The position numbers were made by a program, and so were the translations under genes. DNA of 64,000 nucleotides from Trichomonas vaginalis G3 (taxonomy: Eukaryota > Parabasalia > Trichomonadida > Trichomonadidae): NCBI RefSeq assembly GCF_026262505.1, contig NC_067205.1:9238001-9302000 (forward strand). The letters are read 5' to 3'. Under the pieces are notes generated by a model that had not been told where the DNA came from, made no database searches, and saw nothing but the letters and a program-made list of their open reading frames with translations. This document shows, in pieces, positions 10,281 to 19,305 of this stretch (position 1 is its first letter; each line of letters opens with the position of its first letter).

Positions 10281-10984
10281 GAAAGGAGTTAGTTTACGAC
10301 AAAATAAACAATTACACACTAAAAATTATTTGGATATAATAAATGATAAAGTTATTTTCGATGGTCAGAATATTAAATTTACAACTTAAAAAACGGGTCA
10401 ATGACTCGCTTAACAATCGGTAAGACTGCATTAACAGGAGCACACCACTAAGGCTGTATGTTGTGAAAATGGATGTTGTATGCCATTTATTTAATAAAAA
10501 TGCCACAGAAGAGACAAAAAGGAACCGTTAATGATGGTTTTTGATACTATGATTCAAGAGGTGGGCACCCTTAAAACATTTATTTTATTTTTATATAAAT
10601 GGATAACACAGATTTAAAAAGTTTAATTGATGATTTTAGTACTAATCAAAATTTCTTAATTATTATGAATTAAAATCATAATCTCCAAAAACATGATAAC
10701 AATATAACGGGTGATGATATGGATTATTATTATTCGTATTATAAAAATGAAGTTTTGAAATATCATGATAAAATAATTTCTAAAATTAAAGACAAAATTA
10801 AAATAATGAATATTCAAAGGAAAAAGTAAATCACAACTTAAACAATTGAAAGATTTCAAAAATAAAGTATTAACAGAAGAAGATATTGATGAATTATATT
10901 AATTATATAAATCCTGAGCCGCAAAAGCAAAAGCAAAAGGAGCAAAAACAAAAGGCAAAACACCCAGGTCCTTCAGACCATAAA
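10281..10984 (+). other. Element-1 stretch with decayed small coding pieces
   Basis: Between polymerase and integrase the sequence contains a rightward start at 10600 (MDNTDLKSLIDDFSTNQNF) with the T-rich leader of other element genes, then Lys/Asn-rich coding-like sequence that is broken. A Lys-rich tract near 10920-10955 precedes a hairpin GGTCCTTCAGACC (10967-10979). No family is recognised. Confidence 0.4.
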
Positions 10985-12135
10985 TGATGCACAAGTTTTA
11001 ATTTATGATTCATTAGTTAACCATATTCAGCCCGACTTTTAAATGAAGATCAACTTTTGGAATTCATCCTTCAACATAAACTCGAAGCGGGAAAGTATAT
11101 TAAACCTTTATATACAGCAATATTTAAAAACAAATGAATAGAATACATCCAGAATTAATGAAGGAAGGAATGAATTCCAAAACTTCATCATCCAAAATCA
11201 AAGCAGATAAAATTAAACCACTTGCAACACCAAAACTCCAACGACAGTACCACCTCCTCCTTCAGTTAATCCTTCATCATTCACTTTATTATATCCATTA
11301 TCAAACATTAAAGAAACAAAAAGATTTTAAAAAGGATTTCAAAATATTAAATAAACCAATTGACCCAAAAATTCAACCGTTAAAGGAAAAAATTTAGTCG
11401 CCCTTCATTTGCACCATATCCATATTCATACGAAATCGATCATTTAGAATATTCAAGAGGAAACGTTACTTATTTATTTGCCATTAACATTAACACTAGA
11501 TATTTATATTGCATTCCAGTGAAAGGGAAAACAGAACAGGAAAAAGAAGAGCTATTCAATACTTACTAGATCATGAAAGAGTAGATAATATAAGGGGTGA
11601 TGGTGATAAAGATTTCAGGCAGCTATGACTCATTATTTCCCACAAATTAATTTTTACTTCTATCCTCTCCATATACATTTCATAATAAAATAGTTGATGC
11701 GGTAATGAGAACTCTTAGAGATGCGTTAGGGGTTAACGGTCAGATATACTGGGATGGAAATCATGACTCCATCATACAACAGTTAGTATATTATTACAAT
11801 AATAACATGGCATAGAACAATAAACATGAAACCAGTGAAATGAAAAATGATATTTCAAAAGAATGGGAATATATTAGAAAGCAAATGGAAAGGTTGAATG
11901 ATGTTAAACGTGAACAAATTAATTCAGGGCTCGAATTTTAAACAAGGAAATAAAGTTTAATTCATCTCGATTATGGAAAAAACTGATAAATTAATGACAA
12001 AAAAGAAGACGAAGATTTGACACAATAGCTGAATTTGTTAGATATATTAACGGCAATGCATTAGTTGAGGTTAACAATAAATTAATAGAAATTCCGATTT
12101 ATTTTATTACTCCATTATATTTAAATAATATTTAA
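10985..12135 (+). pseudogene. Retrovirus-like (Polinton c-type) integrase, broken
   Basis: The catalytic core is recognisable. EIDHLEYSRG gives the first Asp, followed by the beta strand YLFAININTRYLYCIPVKGKT (about 11438-11540). A GDGDKDF stretch gives the second Asp (about 11597). HNKIVDAVMRTLRDALG (about 11680-11730) is the helix that normally carries the catalytic acidic residue, and YYNN follows. Upstream 10990-11130 is a helical N-terminal part; downstream a basic stretch and an SH3-like tail (IEIPIYFITPLY, near 12085-12120) resemble an integrase C-terminal domain. This enzyme inserts the element and generates the 6-bp target duplication. It is broken in about five places. Confidence 0.82.
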
Positions 12136-12153
12136 TTTTTTTATTTCGTAAGA

Positions 12154-12414
12154 AATGAGTGACAACGAAGCAGTCAAGAGTCCAGACGATGAATATAAAA
12201 AGAAACTAAACAGAATTAAATCAAAAATATGCTATTACAAAAAAGCCACAATGCGGTGGGGTTGAAAACGATAAAGAAATAATCGAAAAATTAGAAACTT
12301 ATCGTTCAATCCTTACTGAGTGAAGCAAAAATAAAAGAATTTAATAGAATAAATAAATTGATTGGAAGAGATGAATTTAATAAAGATGAATTTTTAAACT
12401 CTATCCAAATTTAA
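12154..12414 (+). pseudogene. Small unrecognised element gene, broken
   Basis: It starts MSDNEAVKSPDDEYKKKLNR after the leader TTTATTTCGTAAGAAATG, which is the element's start motif. The product is a short, charged, probably helical protein that is broken about twice. Its end overlaps tail to tail with the small leftward gene at 12411-12575. No family is recognised. Confidence 0.45.
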
Positions 12415-12575
12415 TTTTTATTCCTCTTCGACAACATCTCTCTTTCCATCATTACTGCATAACCACATTTTCTCAATTTTAGTGGTTTGTTATTTTTAAC
12501 ATGTTCTTTCACCATTTTTATCATTTCCTCCCTTGTTATGATTCGTGGTAAATTTTGAGCTTGTGGGGTATTCAT
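12411..12575 (-). CDS. 54-residue basic small protein
   Basis: A complete leftward frame from an ATG at 12575 to a TAA at 12411-12413. The product is rich in Lys, Arg and Met, with IITREEMIKMVKEHVKNNK and KLRKCGYAVMMER, and is probably two short helices. It is convergent with the preceding small gene. Its codon pattern resembles the other element genes, but the length is too short for strong support. No function can be assigned. Confidence 0.4.
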   Translation of the reverse strand: MNTPQAQNLPRIITREEMIKMVKEHVKNNKPLKLRKCGYAVMMEREMLSKRNKN

Positions 12576-12618
12576 TTATGATAAAAATAAAAATTTAAAT
12601 TATGCCGTTCTAAAGTTT

Positions 12619-12960
12619 GTGACAACAGTCACTGTGTGACGAGACCTGAAGGTCATGACATTTTGACAACAACACAGGAGGAAGGTAATAATTAATTATT
12701 TTTGAATAACCGAAGGTGCTACCATGTTACCATGTGCTACCAGGTAATTTAACTTCTATGAAAAAGTGTGACAACAGTCACTGTGTGACGAGACCTGAAG
12801 GTCATGACATTTTGACAACAACACAGGAGGAAGGTAATAATTAATTATTTTTGAATAACCGAAGGTGCTACCATGTTACCATGTGCTACCAGGTAATTTA
12901 ACTTCTATGAAAAAGTGTGACAACATGACATTTTGACAACAACATAGGAAAATATGATGC
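12619..12960. repeat. Tandem 149-bp repeats upstream of the helicase gene
   Basis: Copies start at 12619, 12768 and (partial) 12917, each exactly 149 bp apart. Each full unit contains the hairpin GTCACTGTGTGAC, the hairpin GACCTGAAGGTC, a GTGACAACA/TGACATTTTGACA pair, and GTGCTACCATGTTACCATG. A shortened inverted version lies beyond the helicase gene at 15394-15620, so the gene is bracketed by inverted repeat arrays. Confidence 0.92.
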
Positions 12961-13014
12961 AGTCCAAAAATAAAGTTAGTTTTAAAATTGTTTTTATTTT
13001 TTATTCCTATATAA

Positions 13015-15339
13015 ATGACAGCAACAAACAACAGCAACAACTATATCGTTTCTGATGAAAATATCATTGATTCATTAGCTGAGGAATTAGTTGTGGCAGA
13101 AACTAAAACCCTCAACGAAAGAATTGGTGAAAACAAGATTGATTTACATAACTACCTCAAACATGATGGAGGAAGAGGAAGGAAAACTGGTATGGCTTTA
13201 TTAGTAAATAAAATTTCAAATTTAACGATTATAGATGTTGATATCAATAAATCGTACAATGATGAACTTAAAGAAACAGTTAGAAAAGACATTTTATCAA
13301 AACTTTCGGATAAAGATGTTATCGTTAAAACCGCATCAGGAGGTCTTCACATTTATTGCAACACTAATTTCTTCTATTCAGTTTCGAACAGAATGATTAA
13401 ATGTTATTCCTGCAATGATTATGATATTGACATAATGACTTCTATGGATGATTCAAAGCGTTCTTTAGTAGTTATGGCTGATTCAAGAGTTCGCAAGAAT
13501 GCAACAGAACCAATCAATACATACTCATTCATTCGTGGAAGTTATGATTCAACATTAACTAGAACAGTGAATGATATATTAAATGATTTGAATATTAAGG
13601 TAAGAGTTGAACAGAAGAATGAAGAAATAAAGACTATCATGAATGAAAACAAAGATGTAAACATTGACGATAAACTAGCTCAGAGCATAGTTGATGGCAT
13701 CTGTGATTTTGAAGTACATAATGACGGTGGAAACATGAATTTAGAAAAAGAAATAACATTATTCACACTGTTTCAAGCTATTAATTCGTTACCGGATCAT
13801 TTAATTAATGAAGCATACGATAACGTTTATAACTTCTGCAATTTAACTGAAAATGCTAAAAGTAATTTTGAAAAAGCACGTAATAGATATGCACATTTAA
13901 TGACTTCTCCATTTGTTTTAGTGAAGATTCTAAAACTATACCAAAAGGAATATTATGATGAATACGTTTTACCTTTATTACGTAAGCCAAAAATAACATT
14001 TGATATCAAACTTGATGACTCGTTTTTGATAACAGATATTAGACGCAAGGCTGAAAATCATCAGTATAAAAACAGTTCTGAAGTAATTGAGGATTTATCA
14101 CGTGTAATCCGTTTTGTAGATTGTGGAAATAAATATTTCATTCAAAAGGACTATAATATCCACGACAAAATGAATCAAATATCATTCGTTCTTCAATCAA
14201 ACATGAAAGAGTCACTCAAAATGATTAAATTATTTAAAGAAGAAGGTAAAACCATAACAGCATGGGATGTACTACTAAATCAATTATCCTCATTAACCGT
14301 TAAGGGTGTTTGCTTTAAATCTGATTCCCCAGATGTTTTCTCAACGTTTCAAGGTTATAAATACAACGTTCTCGAAAAACCAGATTACTCAAAAATTGAG
14401 ATGTTAATGAATTTCATTAAAGAAGCCATTTGTGATAATAACGATGAAGTGTATAAATACCTTCTCGGCTGGATTGCATCAATGATTCAACATCCTGGAA
14501 TCAAGAATGAAACAGCAATTATTTTGAAAGGACTTCAGGGAACAGGTAAAAACAGATTTACAGACATTATTTCTGAACTCCTCGCTGGTTATTCATGTAA
14601 AAACATTACCGAAATAAGTGAGCTAACGGGTAATTTCAATTCAGTAGTTGAAAATAAAATGCTTCTTATACTTAATGAACTCAAGAATGTGGGTGAAGAT
14701 AGACTCGCAAACTTCAACGCTTTGAAATCAATTATTACGGATAATGAGATTAGAATTAATGAAAAGAATCAACCCAGAAGAACAGCACAGAACGTTGCAA
14801 ACTTCATTTTCGTAACTAACAACGTTTACCCTGTCAAAATTGAAGTTGGAGACAGAAGATACGTAGTTTTAAGAGTTAATGGTAAATTTAAGGGTCAATT
14901 TGATTATTTCAAGAATTTAATGGATTCATGCACTAAGGAATTTTATGATAACCTTTTAACATATTTTATGCAATATGACCTTTCATCATTTAATGTACGA
15001 ATCATTCCGATGACTGAAGCCAAACAAGATTTAATAGAATTATCATCAAATCCTTTAGATGTATGGATAAATACACATTATGATGAATTGTGTGCAGGTA
15101 TGACGTGTGAAAATGCTCTATTCTGCAAACCATCAGACATGAAAGACAAAAACTTTCAAATGAGTATTAAGGATAAATGTGATAGGAAACATAGAAGAAT
15201 AGACGGTAAACAGACATGGTATTATGTTTTGAAAGAAGAAATGAAAGGATTATATAAACAGGTTGAACCAAACGATAATGAGGATTCATTTACTGACGAT
15301 GAAATACCTGTAAATGAGCCGCTAAGCGGCGAGACCTGA
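13015..15339 (+). CDS. Primase-polymerase / SF3 helicase (D5-like), 774 residues
   Basis: This looks whole and is the longest intact gene of element 1. Residues 1-200 form an archaeo-eukaryotic primase-like domain: IIDVD at about residue 74 and VKTASGGLHIYCN at about 102-114 match the hD and sGxH motifs of primase-polymerases. Residues 400-640 are a superfamily 3 helicase: Walker A LKGLQGTGKNRF (about 504), Walker B-type LLILNEL (about 550), motif C IFVTNN and the arginine-finger segment GDRRYVV. D5-type proteins unwind and prime viral DNA. The last codons (PLSGET, stop) come from a GC-rich hairpin insert. The ATG follows the start motif TTTTTTATTCCTATATAAATG. Element 2 has a homologue at 62446. 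Confidence 0.9.
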   Translation: MTATNNSNNYIVSDENIIDSLAEELVVAETKTLNERIGENKIDLHNYLKHDGGRGRKTGMALLVNKISNLTIIDVDINKSYNDELKETVRKDILSKLSDKDVIVKTASGGLHIYCNTNFFYSVSNRMIKCYSCNDYDIDIMTSMDDSKRSLVVMADSRVRKNATEPINTYSFIRGSYDSTLTRTVNDILNDLNIKVRVEQKNEEIKTIMNENKDVNIDDKLAQSIVDGICDFEVHNDGGNMNLEKEITLFTLFQAINSLPDHLINEAYDNVYNFCNLTENAKSNFEKARNRYAHLMTSPFVLVKILKLYQKEYYDEYVLPLLRKPKITFDIKLDDSFLITDIRRKAENHQYKNSSEVIEDLSRVIRFVDCGNKYFIQKDYNIHDKMNQISFVLQSNMKESLKMIKLFKEEGKTITAWDVLLNQLSSLTVKGVCFKSDSPDVFSTFQGYKYNVLEKPDYSKIEMLMNFIKEAICDNNDEVYKYLLGWIASMIQHPGIKNETAIILKGLQGTGKNRFTDIISELLAGYSCKNITEISELTGNFNSVVENKMLLILNELKNVGEDRLANFNALKSIITDNEIRINEKNQPRRTAQNVANFIFVTNNVYPVKIEVGDRRYVVLRVNGKFKGQFDYFKNLMDSCTKEFYDNLLTYFMQYDLSSFNVRIIPMTEAKQDLIELSSNPLDVWINTHYDELCAGMTCENALFCKPSDMKDKNFQMSIKDKCDRKHRRIDGKQTWYYVLKEEMKGLYKQVEPNDNEDSFTDDEIPVNEPLSGET

Positions 15340-15345
15340 AGGTCT
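15318..15345. repeat. Double hairpin at the 3' end of the helicase gene
   Basis: GCCGCTAAGCGGC (15318-15330) and AGACCTGAAGGTCT (15332-15345) are two adjacent self-complementary modules covering the last codons and the stop of the helicase gene. GCCGCTATGCGGC and GGTCTACGACC at 18625-18650 are the same pair in another gene. Confidence 0.85.
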
Positions 15346-15393
15346 AGCTTTATAAAGTATGATTGGAATTTATTTTTGCATTAATCCTGCTGT

Positions 15394-15620
15394 GTTGTCA
15401 AAATGTCATGTTGTCACACTTTTTCATAGAAGTTAAATTACCTGGTAGCACATGGTAACATGGTAGCACCTTCGGTTATTCAAAAATAATTAATTATTAC
15501 CTTCCTCCTGTGTTGTTGTCAAAATGTCATGTTGTCACACTTTTTCATAGAAGTTAAATTACCTGGTAGCACATGGTAACATGGTAGCACCTTCGGTTAT
15601 TCAAAAATAATTAATTATTG
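15394..15620. repeat. Inverted tandem repeats downstream of the helicase gene
   Basis: Two units 121 bp apart (GTTGTCAAAATGTCATGTTG at 15394 and 15515) are the reverse complement of the 12619-12960 units. They lack the 28 bases that contain the two hairpins there. Together the two arrays form an inverted pair around a 2.4-kb segment carrying only the helicase gene. Confidence 0.92.
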
Positions 15621-15685
15621 AATAACCCGAAACATTAATGATAACACATATTTCTGGTCGTTAATGACAAAAATAAATGGTTCAT

Positions 15686-16350
15686 TTACTCACAATATTT
15701 TTGTACAAAACAACCCCAAACTTTTAACTTCTTTTCTGCAGCTTCAAATGCTATCTTAGCGAGTTCATATTCTCTAAATTCTCTCTTTAAATCTTCTTGT
15801 TCCCATTGGTCTAGTTCGTATGGAGAATCTCTATAACCATAACATATCTCACGTTCATGTTCTAATTGTTTTTCACAACATTTTTCCAACTTCTTCTTCG
15901 AACAAAGTTTAGCATTCTCCACTGTATCTTCGAGTTCTTCTTCATCTAACTTCTCATGAACTTTCTTGTCTATGGAGTCCATAATATCTTTGACATAAAA
16001 TGCATACTTTACAGAGCACCATTCAGCAACAAAATGAACGAGGTCAGCATGTATGTAAATACCTTTGAATTCATTCATAACGCCCTTAGTAAGCTCATAA
16101 AATGCTTGTTTTGAGGTTGAGCCACTTTTGGCTCGACCGTATTCTTTCAACCAAAACTCAAGAATTTCCTGCATTTTAGCACTATTGAGAAATCTGTTTA
16201 AATGGTTTAACTTTCCTGCTTCTCTTGCCATCTTGTTGCATTAATGTAACCATCCTTGTCTCTACGTAAGACTTCAATACCATTATAAGTGCCTTTTGTG
16301 AATGTTTCGCCATTAGATTTGTTCGTGAACGTCTGTGCTTCGACCGACAT
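15686..16350 (-). pseudogene. KilA-N domain protein, broken
   Basis: KilA-N is a DNA-binding domain of poxviruses, phages and large DNA viruses, and many trichomonad Polinton-type elements carry it. The leftward coding stretch has the typical opening (FTKGTYNGIEVLRRDKDGYI, then MAREAGK.LNHLNRFL), the GIYIHADLVHFVAEWCSVKYAFYVKDIMD helix-strand segment, then a Glu/Lys-rich, Cys-containing coiled C terminus. It is broken about once. It sits between the helicase and the fibre gene, and could act in regulation or DNA binding; this is inferred from the domain only. Confidence 0.75.
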
Positions 16351-16429
16351 TACTGTTCTTACATACAAAATAAAAAAATAAATAAAAATAATTTTAAAAC
16401 TAATGAAATTAATTATTTTTGGACTGAAT

Positions 16430-18042
16430 TCATTGAACTCTATACCATGCGAATACAGTCATAAATGGTGGCATGTATTCTTTACTTTGTCCCGTTGTTT
16501 GTGTATATCCTGAAACGCGATGTGTATGGTTTCCTTCTCCCTGAGTGTCACTCCAGTAACAATTTATGGCAAATTTAACATCATCTTTAACATCATATCC
16601 TTTACCTTTTGTCATTCCTGACCAATCCCAATATCTATGCTTATGCCAACCTGCTTGAGATGTGCTTAAATCTATGTAGTGACTGTGTGCAGGTAAATTT
16701 TCACCTGTAATCGTTTTACTTCCCCCTGTTTCCTTTGAAGAGTTTGCACAATACAAAAACCTGTCGACTATTTGTTCCCATGCACCAACACCAAACATTG
16801 CTTGAGGACCTCTCACATCCATAGATGTATAAATAGAACCTACTGGGTTCATTAAATCAAACATATGAGATATTATAGGATTGTCTCTTTTGAACTTAAA
16901 ATATAGTGTAACTATTTCGGGTTTCTTCTGGTTTGTGTCAGAATATTGTTTATAATATAATCTTATGTTTTCAGGGTATGTAAAATCTTGACTATAATAT
17001 TTATTTTTGTCATCTTCATAATAGTATACTATTCTCGTTTTTCTATTGCATTATATCTTTTATATCTATAATATTCTAAATATAATGTTTGCTTTTTTGG
17101 GTCTACATGTGCGTCAACACCATAGTCATAATAATACGGTGCTGGAGCTACGTTAGACAATGTCATATCTGTCATATCCGTCATTTCATAAACTCTTAAA
17201 TATTTCTTTTGTTCGTCTCCATATAAGTTTAAGTAGCAGTTGTTGTCTAATGGAACTTTAACTTGTGTACCATTATTCTTTATATAGCCTACATACATTT
17301 CATTGTTATTTTCGGAATGAGTATACCGTATACCATTTCTTAAGGACTGTACAAACCCCCATCTAAAATATTTGTTTTCTTCATTGACAGAAAAGTCACC
17401 AACAATAGTTTCAATATTTTTTGTTCCTATCAAACTTTGGTATATTTCGTTAACATATTCCTTATCTGCTTTCTTTGCTAACTCATCGTTAACATATTCC
17501 TTATCTGCTTTCTTTGCTAACTCATCGTTAACATATTCCTTATCTGCCTTCTTCCCTAACTCATCGTTAACATATTCCTTATCTGCTTTCTTTGCTAACT
17601 CATCGTTAACATATTCCTTATCTGCTTTCTTCCCTAACTCATCGTTAACATATTCCTTATCTGCTTTCTTTGCTAACTCATCGTTAACATATTCCTTATC
17701 TGCTTTCTTCATTATGTCATTTAGGAAACCTTTTATGAATTCCTCATTTAAATTAAATCTTCCAATCTTCAAAACTTTAGGAAATGCATTTAATGCGTAA
17801 TATCTTTGTTCTTCTGGTGGAATTGATGTTATATCATCCGTTATTCCTTTAATTTTTGAATTCATAAATAAAATTTCTTTTATATTTGATATCACTGCAC
17901 CACCTTTGCAAACGAATTCAAAATGGTCATTTTTCAATACTATCTCCAAATCTCCATATTTCAACATTTGCGTTTGTTCTGCCGTCTTTGAATTATATGC
18001 ATATGTGGCGTATGTAATGGTCTGTGGTTGTTGTTTAATCAT
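16430..18042 (-). pseudogene. Phage-tail-fibre-like protein, broken about once
   Basis: The N-terminal part (from an ATG at 18042) starts MIKQQPQTITYATYAYNSKT and leads into a repeat array of KKADKEYVNDELA units, the heptad-type KADK.YVD.EL repeats known from phage tail fibres. The C-terminal part (16430-16864) has the features of phage tail-collar / short-tail-fibre receptor domains: WEQIVDRFLYCA, GGSKTITGENLPAHSH, a second HxH (GNHTHRV), and the ending YMPPFMTVFAWYR. Such trimeric fibres bind host surfaces. It lies among the virion genes, so a spike or fibre on the particle is the natural inference. The collar HxH residues suggest a metal-binding trimer. Confidence 0.72.
17449..17710. repeat. 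39-bp coding repeats, nearly seven copies, in the fibre gene
   Basis: On the coding (minus) strand each unit encodes 13 residues, KKADKEYVNDELA, with Ala or Gly alternating at the last position. The copies are almost identical at DNA level, differing mainly in the TTTGCTAAC/TTCCCTAAC variant. This indicates recent expansion by slippage or unequal exchange. Confidence 0.95.
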
Positions 18043-18067
18043 TTTATTACGATTTAAAAATAAATAT

Positions 18068-18805
18068 TTAATCTGTTATCTCATCAGCTATTTTTTCTAT
18101 TTGAAATTGCCATAATATTTCATTCATAAATTCTAAATCACAATCAAATAGGTCAGTTATTCTAAATTTAATATTTGATAAATCTTTTGAATGAAGAATA
18201 AATGAATTCCCAGATAATTGAAACGGATATGATAAAGAAAATATGTTTAAGTTGATGGATAAAATGTTTTGTATTGATGGGTAAGAGTTAGGGTCTAATG
18301 TTTGATGTGAAAATCTCATTGGGGTATTAACTTTATCACATTTGATTAAAATGAAATTAGAACCAGTGTCAGAATACAAAACATCCCCAACATCTTTTTC
18401 AAAATTTAATATCCCCAACAATGAACGAAGATGAGGAGTACAAAATTTAATTTTCAGCGGAAATTTAATAAGGTTATTTATTTCATCAAGTTCAAAAAGT
18501 TTATCAGGTTTTGATTTAAAATTTTCTTCATACCATACGATAAATGATTCATTTAAATAACTTAAAATTGTGTTAATATCCCCCCTCACTATCACATTAT
18601 TTATATACATATCATACGTTTTTAGGTCTACGACCCCGCCGCTATGCGGCTCAAGGTCATCTTTAATAAATGATATATAATCTGAAGGGTCTAAAAGAAT
18701 GGGATTAAATTTACCACTCACAGAAACGAGAGTAACATTATAAATTCCGCTAACTGTTAAATTTAATTCACAGTTATTATTCGAAATAATATTGATAATT
18801 GACAT
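18068..18805 (-). CDS. Probable penton-like minor capsid protein, element 1
   Basis: This looks whole (245 residues) and is beta-rich throughout. It has ISFIKDD followed by a strand-rich first half, FCTPHLRSLLGI in the middle, and a C-terminal NIKFRITDLFDCDLEFMNEI stretch. That ending pattern (hydrophobic-I-x-L-x-D-x-x-x-x-x-V/L-x-x-x-x-P/E) matches NINLTLVDANFVPVKLLCPM in the 270-residue protein of element 2, which occupies an equivalent position. Minor capsid (penton) assignment rests on gene order and this jelly-roll-like pattern only. The hairpin pair GGTCTACGACC/GCCGCTATGCGGC lies inside the gene at 18625-18650 and encodes LEPHSGGVVDLK. The start is shared with a 20-bp divergent promoter. 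Confidence 0.55.
   Translation of the reverse strand: MSIINIISNNNCELNLTVSGIYNVTLVSVSGKFNPILLDPSDYISFIKDDLEPHSGGVVDLKTYDMYINNVIVRGDINTILSYLNESFIVWYEENFKSKPDKLFELDEINNLIKFPLKIKFCTPHLRSLLGILNFEKDVGDVLYSDTGSNFILIKCDKVNTPMRFSHQTLDPNSYPSIQNILSINLNIFSLSYPFQLSGNSFILHSKDLSNIKFRITDLFDCDLEFMNEILWQFQIEKIADEITD
18625..18650. repeat. Hairpin pair inside the penton-like gene
   Basis: GGTCTACGACC (18625-18635) and GCCGCTATGCGGC (18638-18650) are the same two module types as at the helicase 3' end. Here they sit within a long open frame without interrupting it. Confidence 0.85.
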
Positions 18806-18825
18806 TTTTTATTACGATTAAAAAT
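18806..18825. promoter_or_regulatory. 20-bp divergent promoter
   Basis: Only TTTTTATTACGATTAAAAAT separates the start codons of the leftward gene at 18805 and the rightward gene at 18826. The sequence is nearly symmetrical: T-tract, ATTACGATTA core, A-tract. The core in either orientation (TTAATCGTAATAAAA) recurs directly before the fibre gene start at 18042. It therefore must hold two start signals, one per strand. Confidence 0.75.
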
Positions 18826-19305
18826 ATGGTAAAGCGTTATTTTCCAGTGATAAATAAAACTAGAATAAGATTACCTCAAGAATTCATAAATTCAACGAAT
18901 AAGAAATTCATTCATGTTATAAATTTTAGTGTTTTCAGAAAATATGAGTCAATGTCATATTCATCATCAGGTTATATTTCACTTCATTCAAATTTAGTTC
19001 AATCAAACCCATATAATGACCATTTCATAAGATTTTCAGATGGTATTAAAAATGCAATTGATAGATTAAAATATGAACAGATTGACAATATCGAATTTTT
19101 GGAATTTTGGTTTAAATATCCTGATGGAAAAAAGATTGAAGTTAAAGATAAAGCTGATACTATAACAAAAACAATTACAATGACCGATCCAGATAGTGGG
19201 GAACAAAAAGAAATAAAACAAACGATAGAAACTGGTGAAAGGTCAATTATTATTGATTATGATTCAAAGGATTATTATTCGATAATGTTAATGCTTGAAT
19301 ATTAA
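18826..19305 (+). CDS. Element-1 protein of 159 residues, possible capsid-associated
   Basis: The ATG at 18826 (MVKRYFPVINKTRIRLPQEF) is preferred over an upstream non-ATG start because it directly follows the divergent promoter. The protein is beta-rich: KKFIHVINFSVFRKY, GYISLHSNLVQSN, then a charged C-terminal half ending YDSKDYYSIMLMLEY. The ISLHSNL pattern resembles single-jelly-roll capsid-associated proteins of Polinton-type viruses; this is a weak inference. The 3' end overlaps the convergent gene by 4 bases. It looks whole. Confidence 0.5.
   Translation: MVKRYFPVINKTRIRLPQEFINSTNKKFIHVINFSVFRKYESMSYSSSGYISLHSNLVQSNPYNDHFIRFSDGIKNAIDRLKYEQIDNIEFLEFWFKYPDGKKIEVKDKADTITKTITMTDPDSGEQKEIKQTIETGERSIIIDYDSKDYYSIMLMLEY

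Noticed and set aside
12619-12960. Replication origin in the 149-bp repeat array
   Set aside because: Polintons are expected to replicate from the TIR ends by protein priming; the repeats alone are not evidence for an origin.
17372-17800. Open frame on the plus strand with SLTYSLSAFFANS repeats
   Set aside because: It is the antisense reading of the 39-bp fibre-gene repeats and has no independent support.
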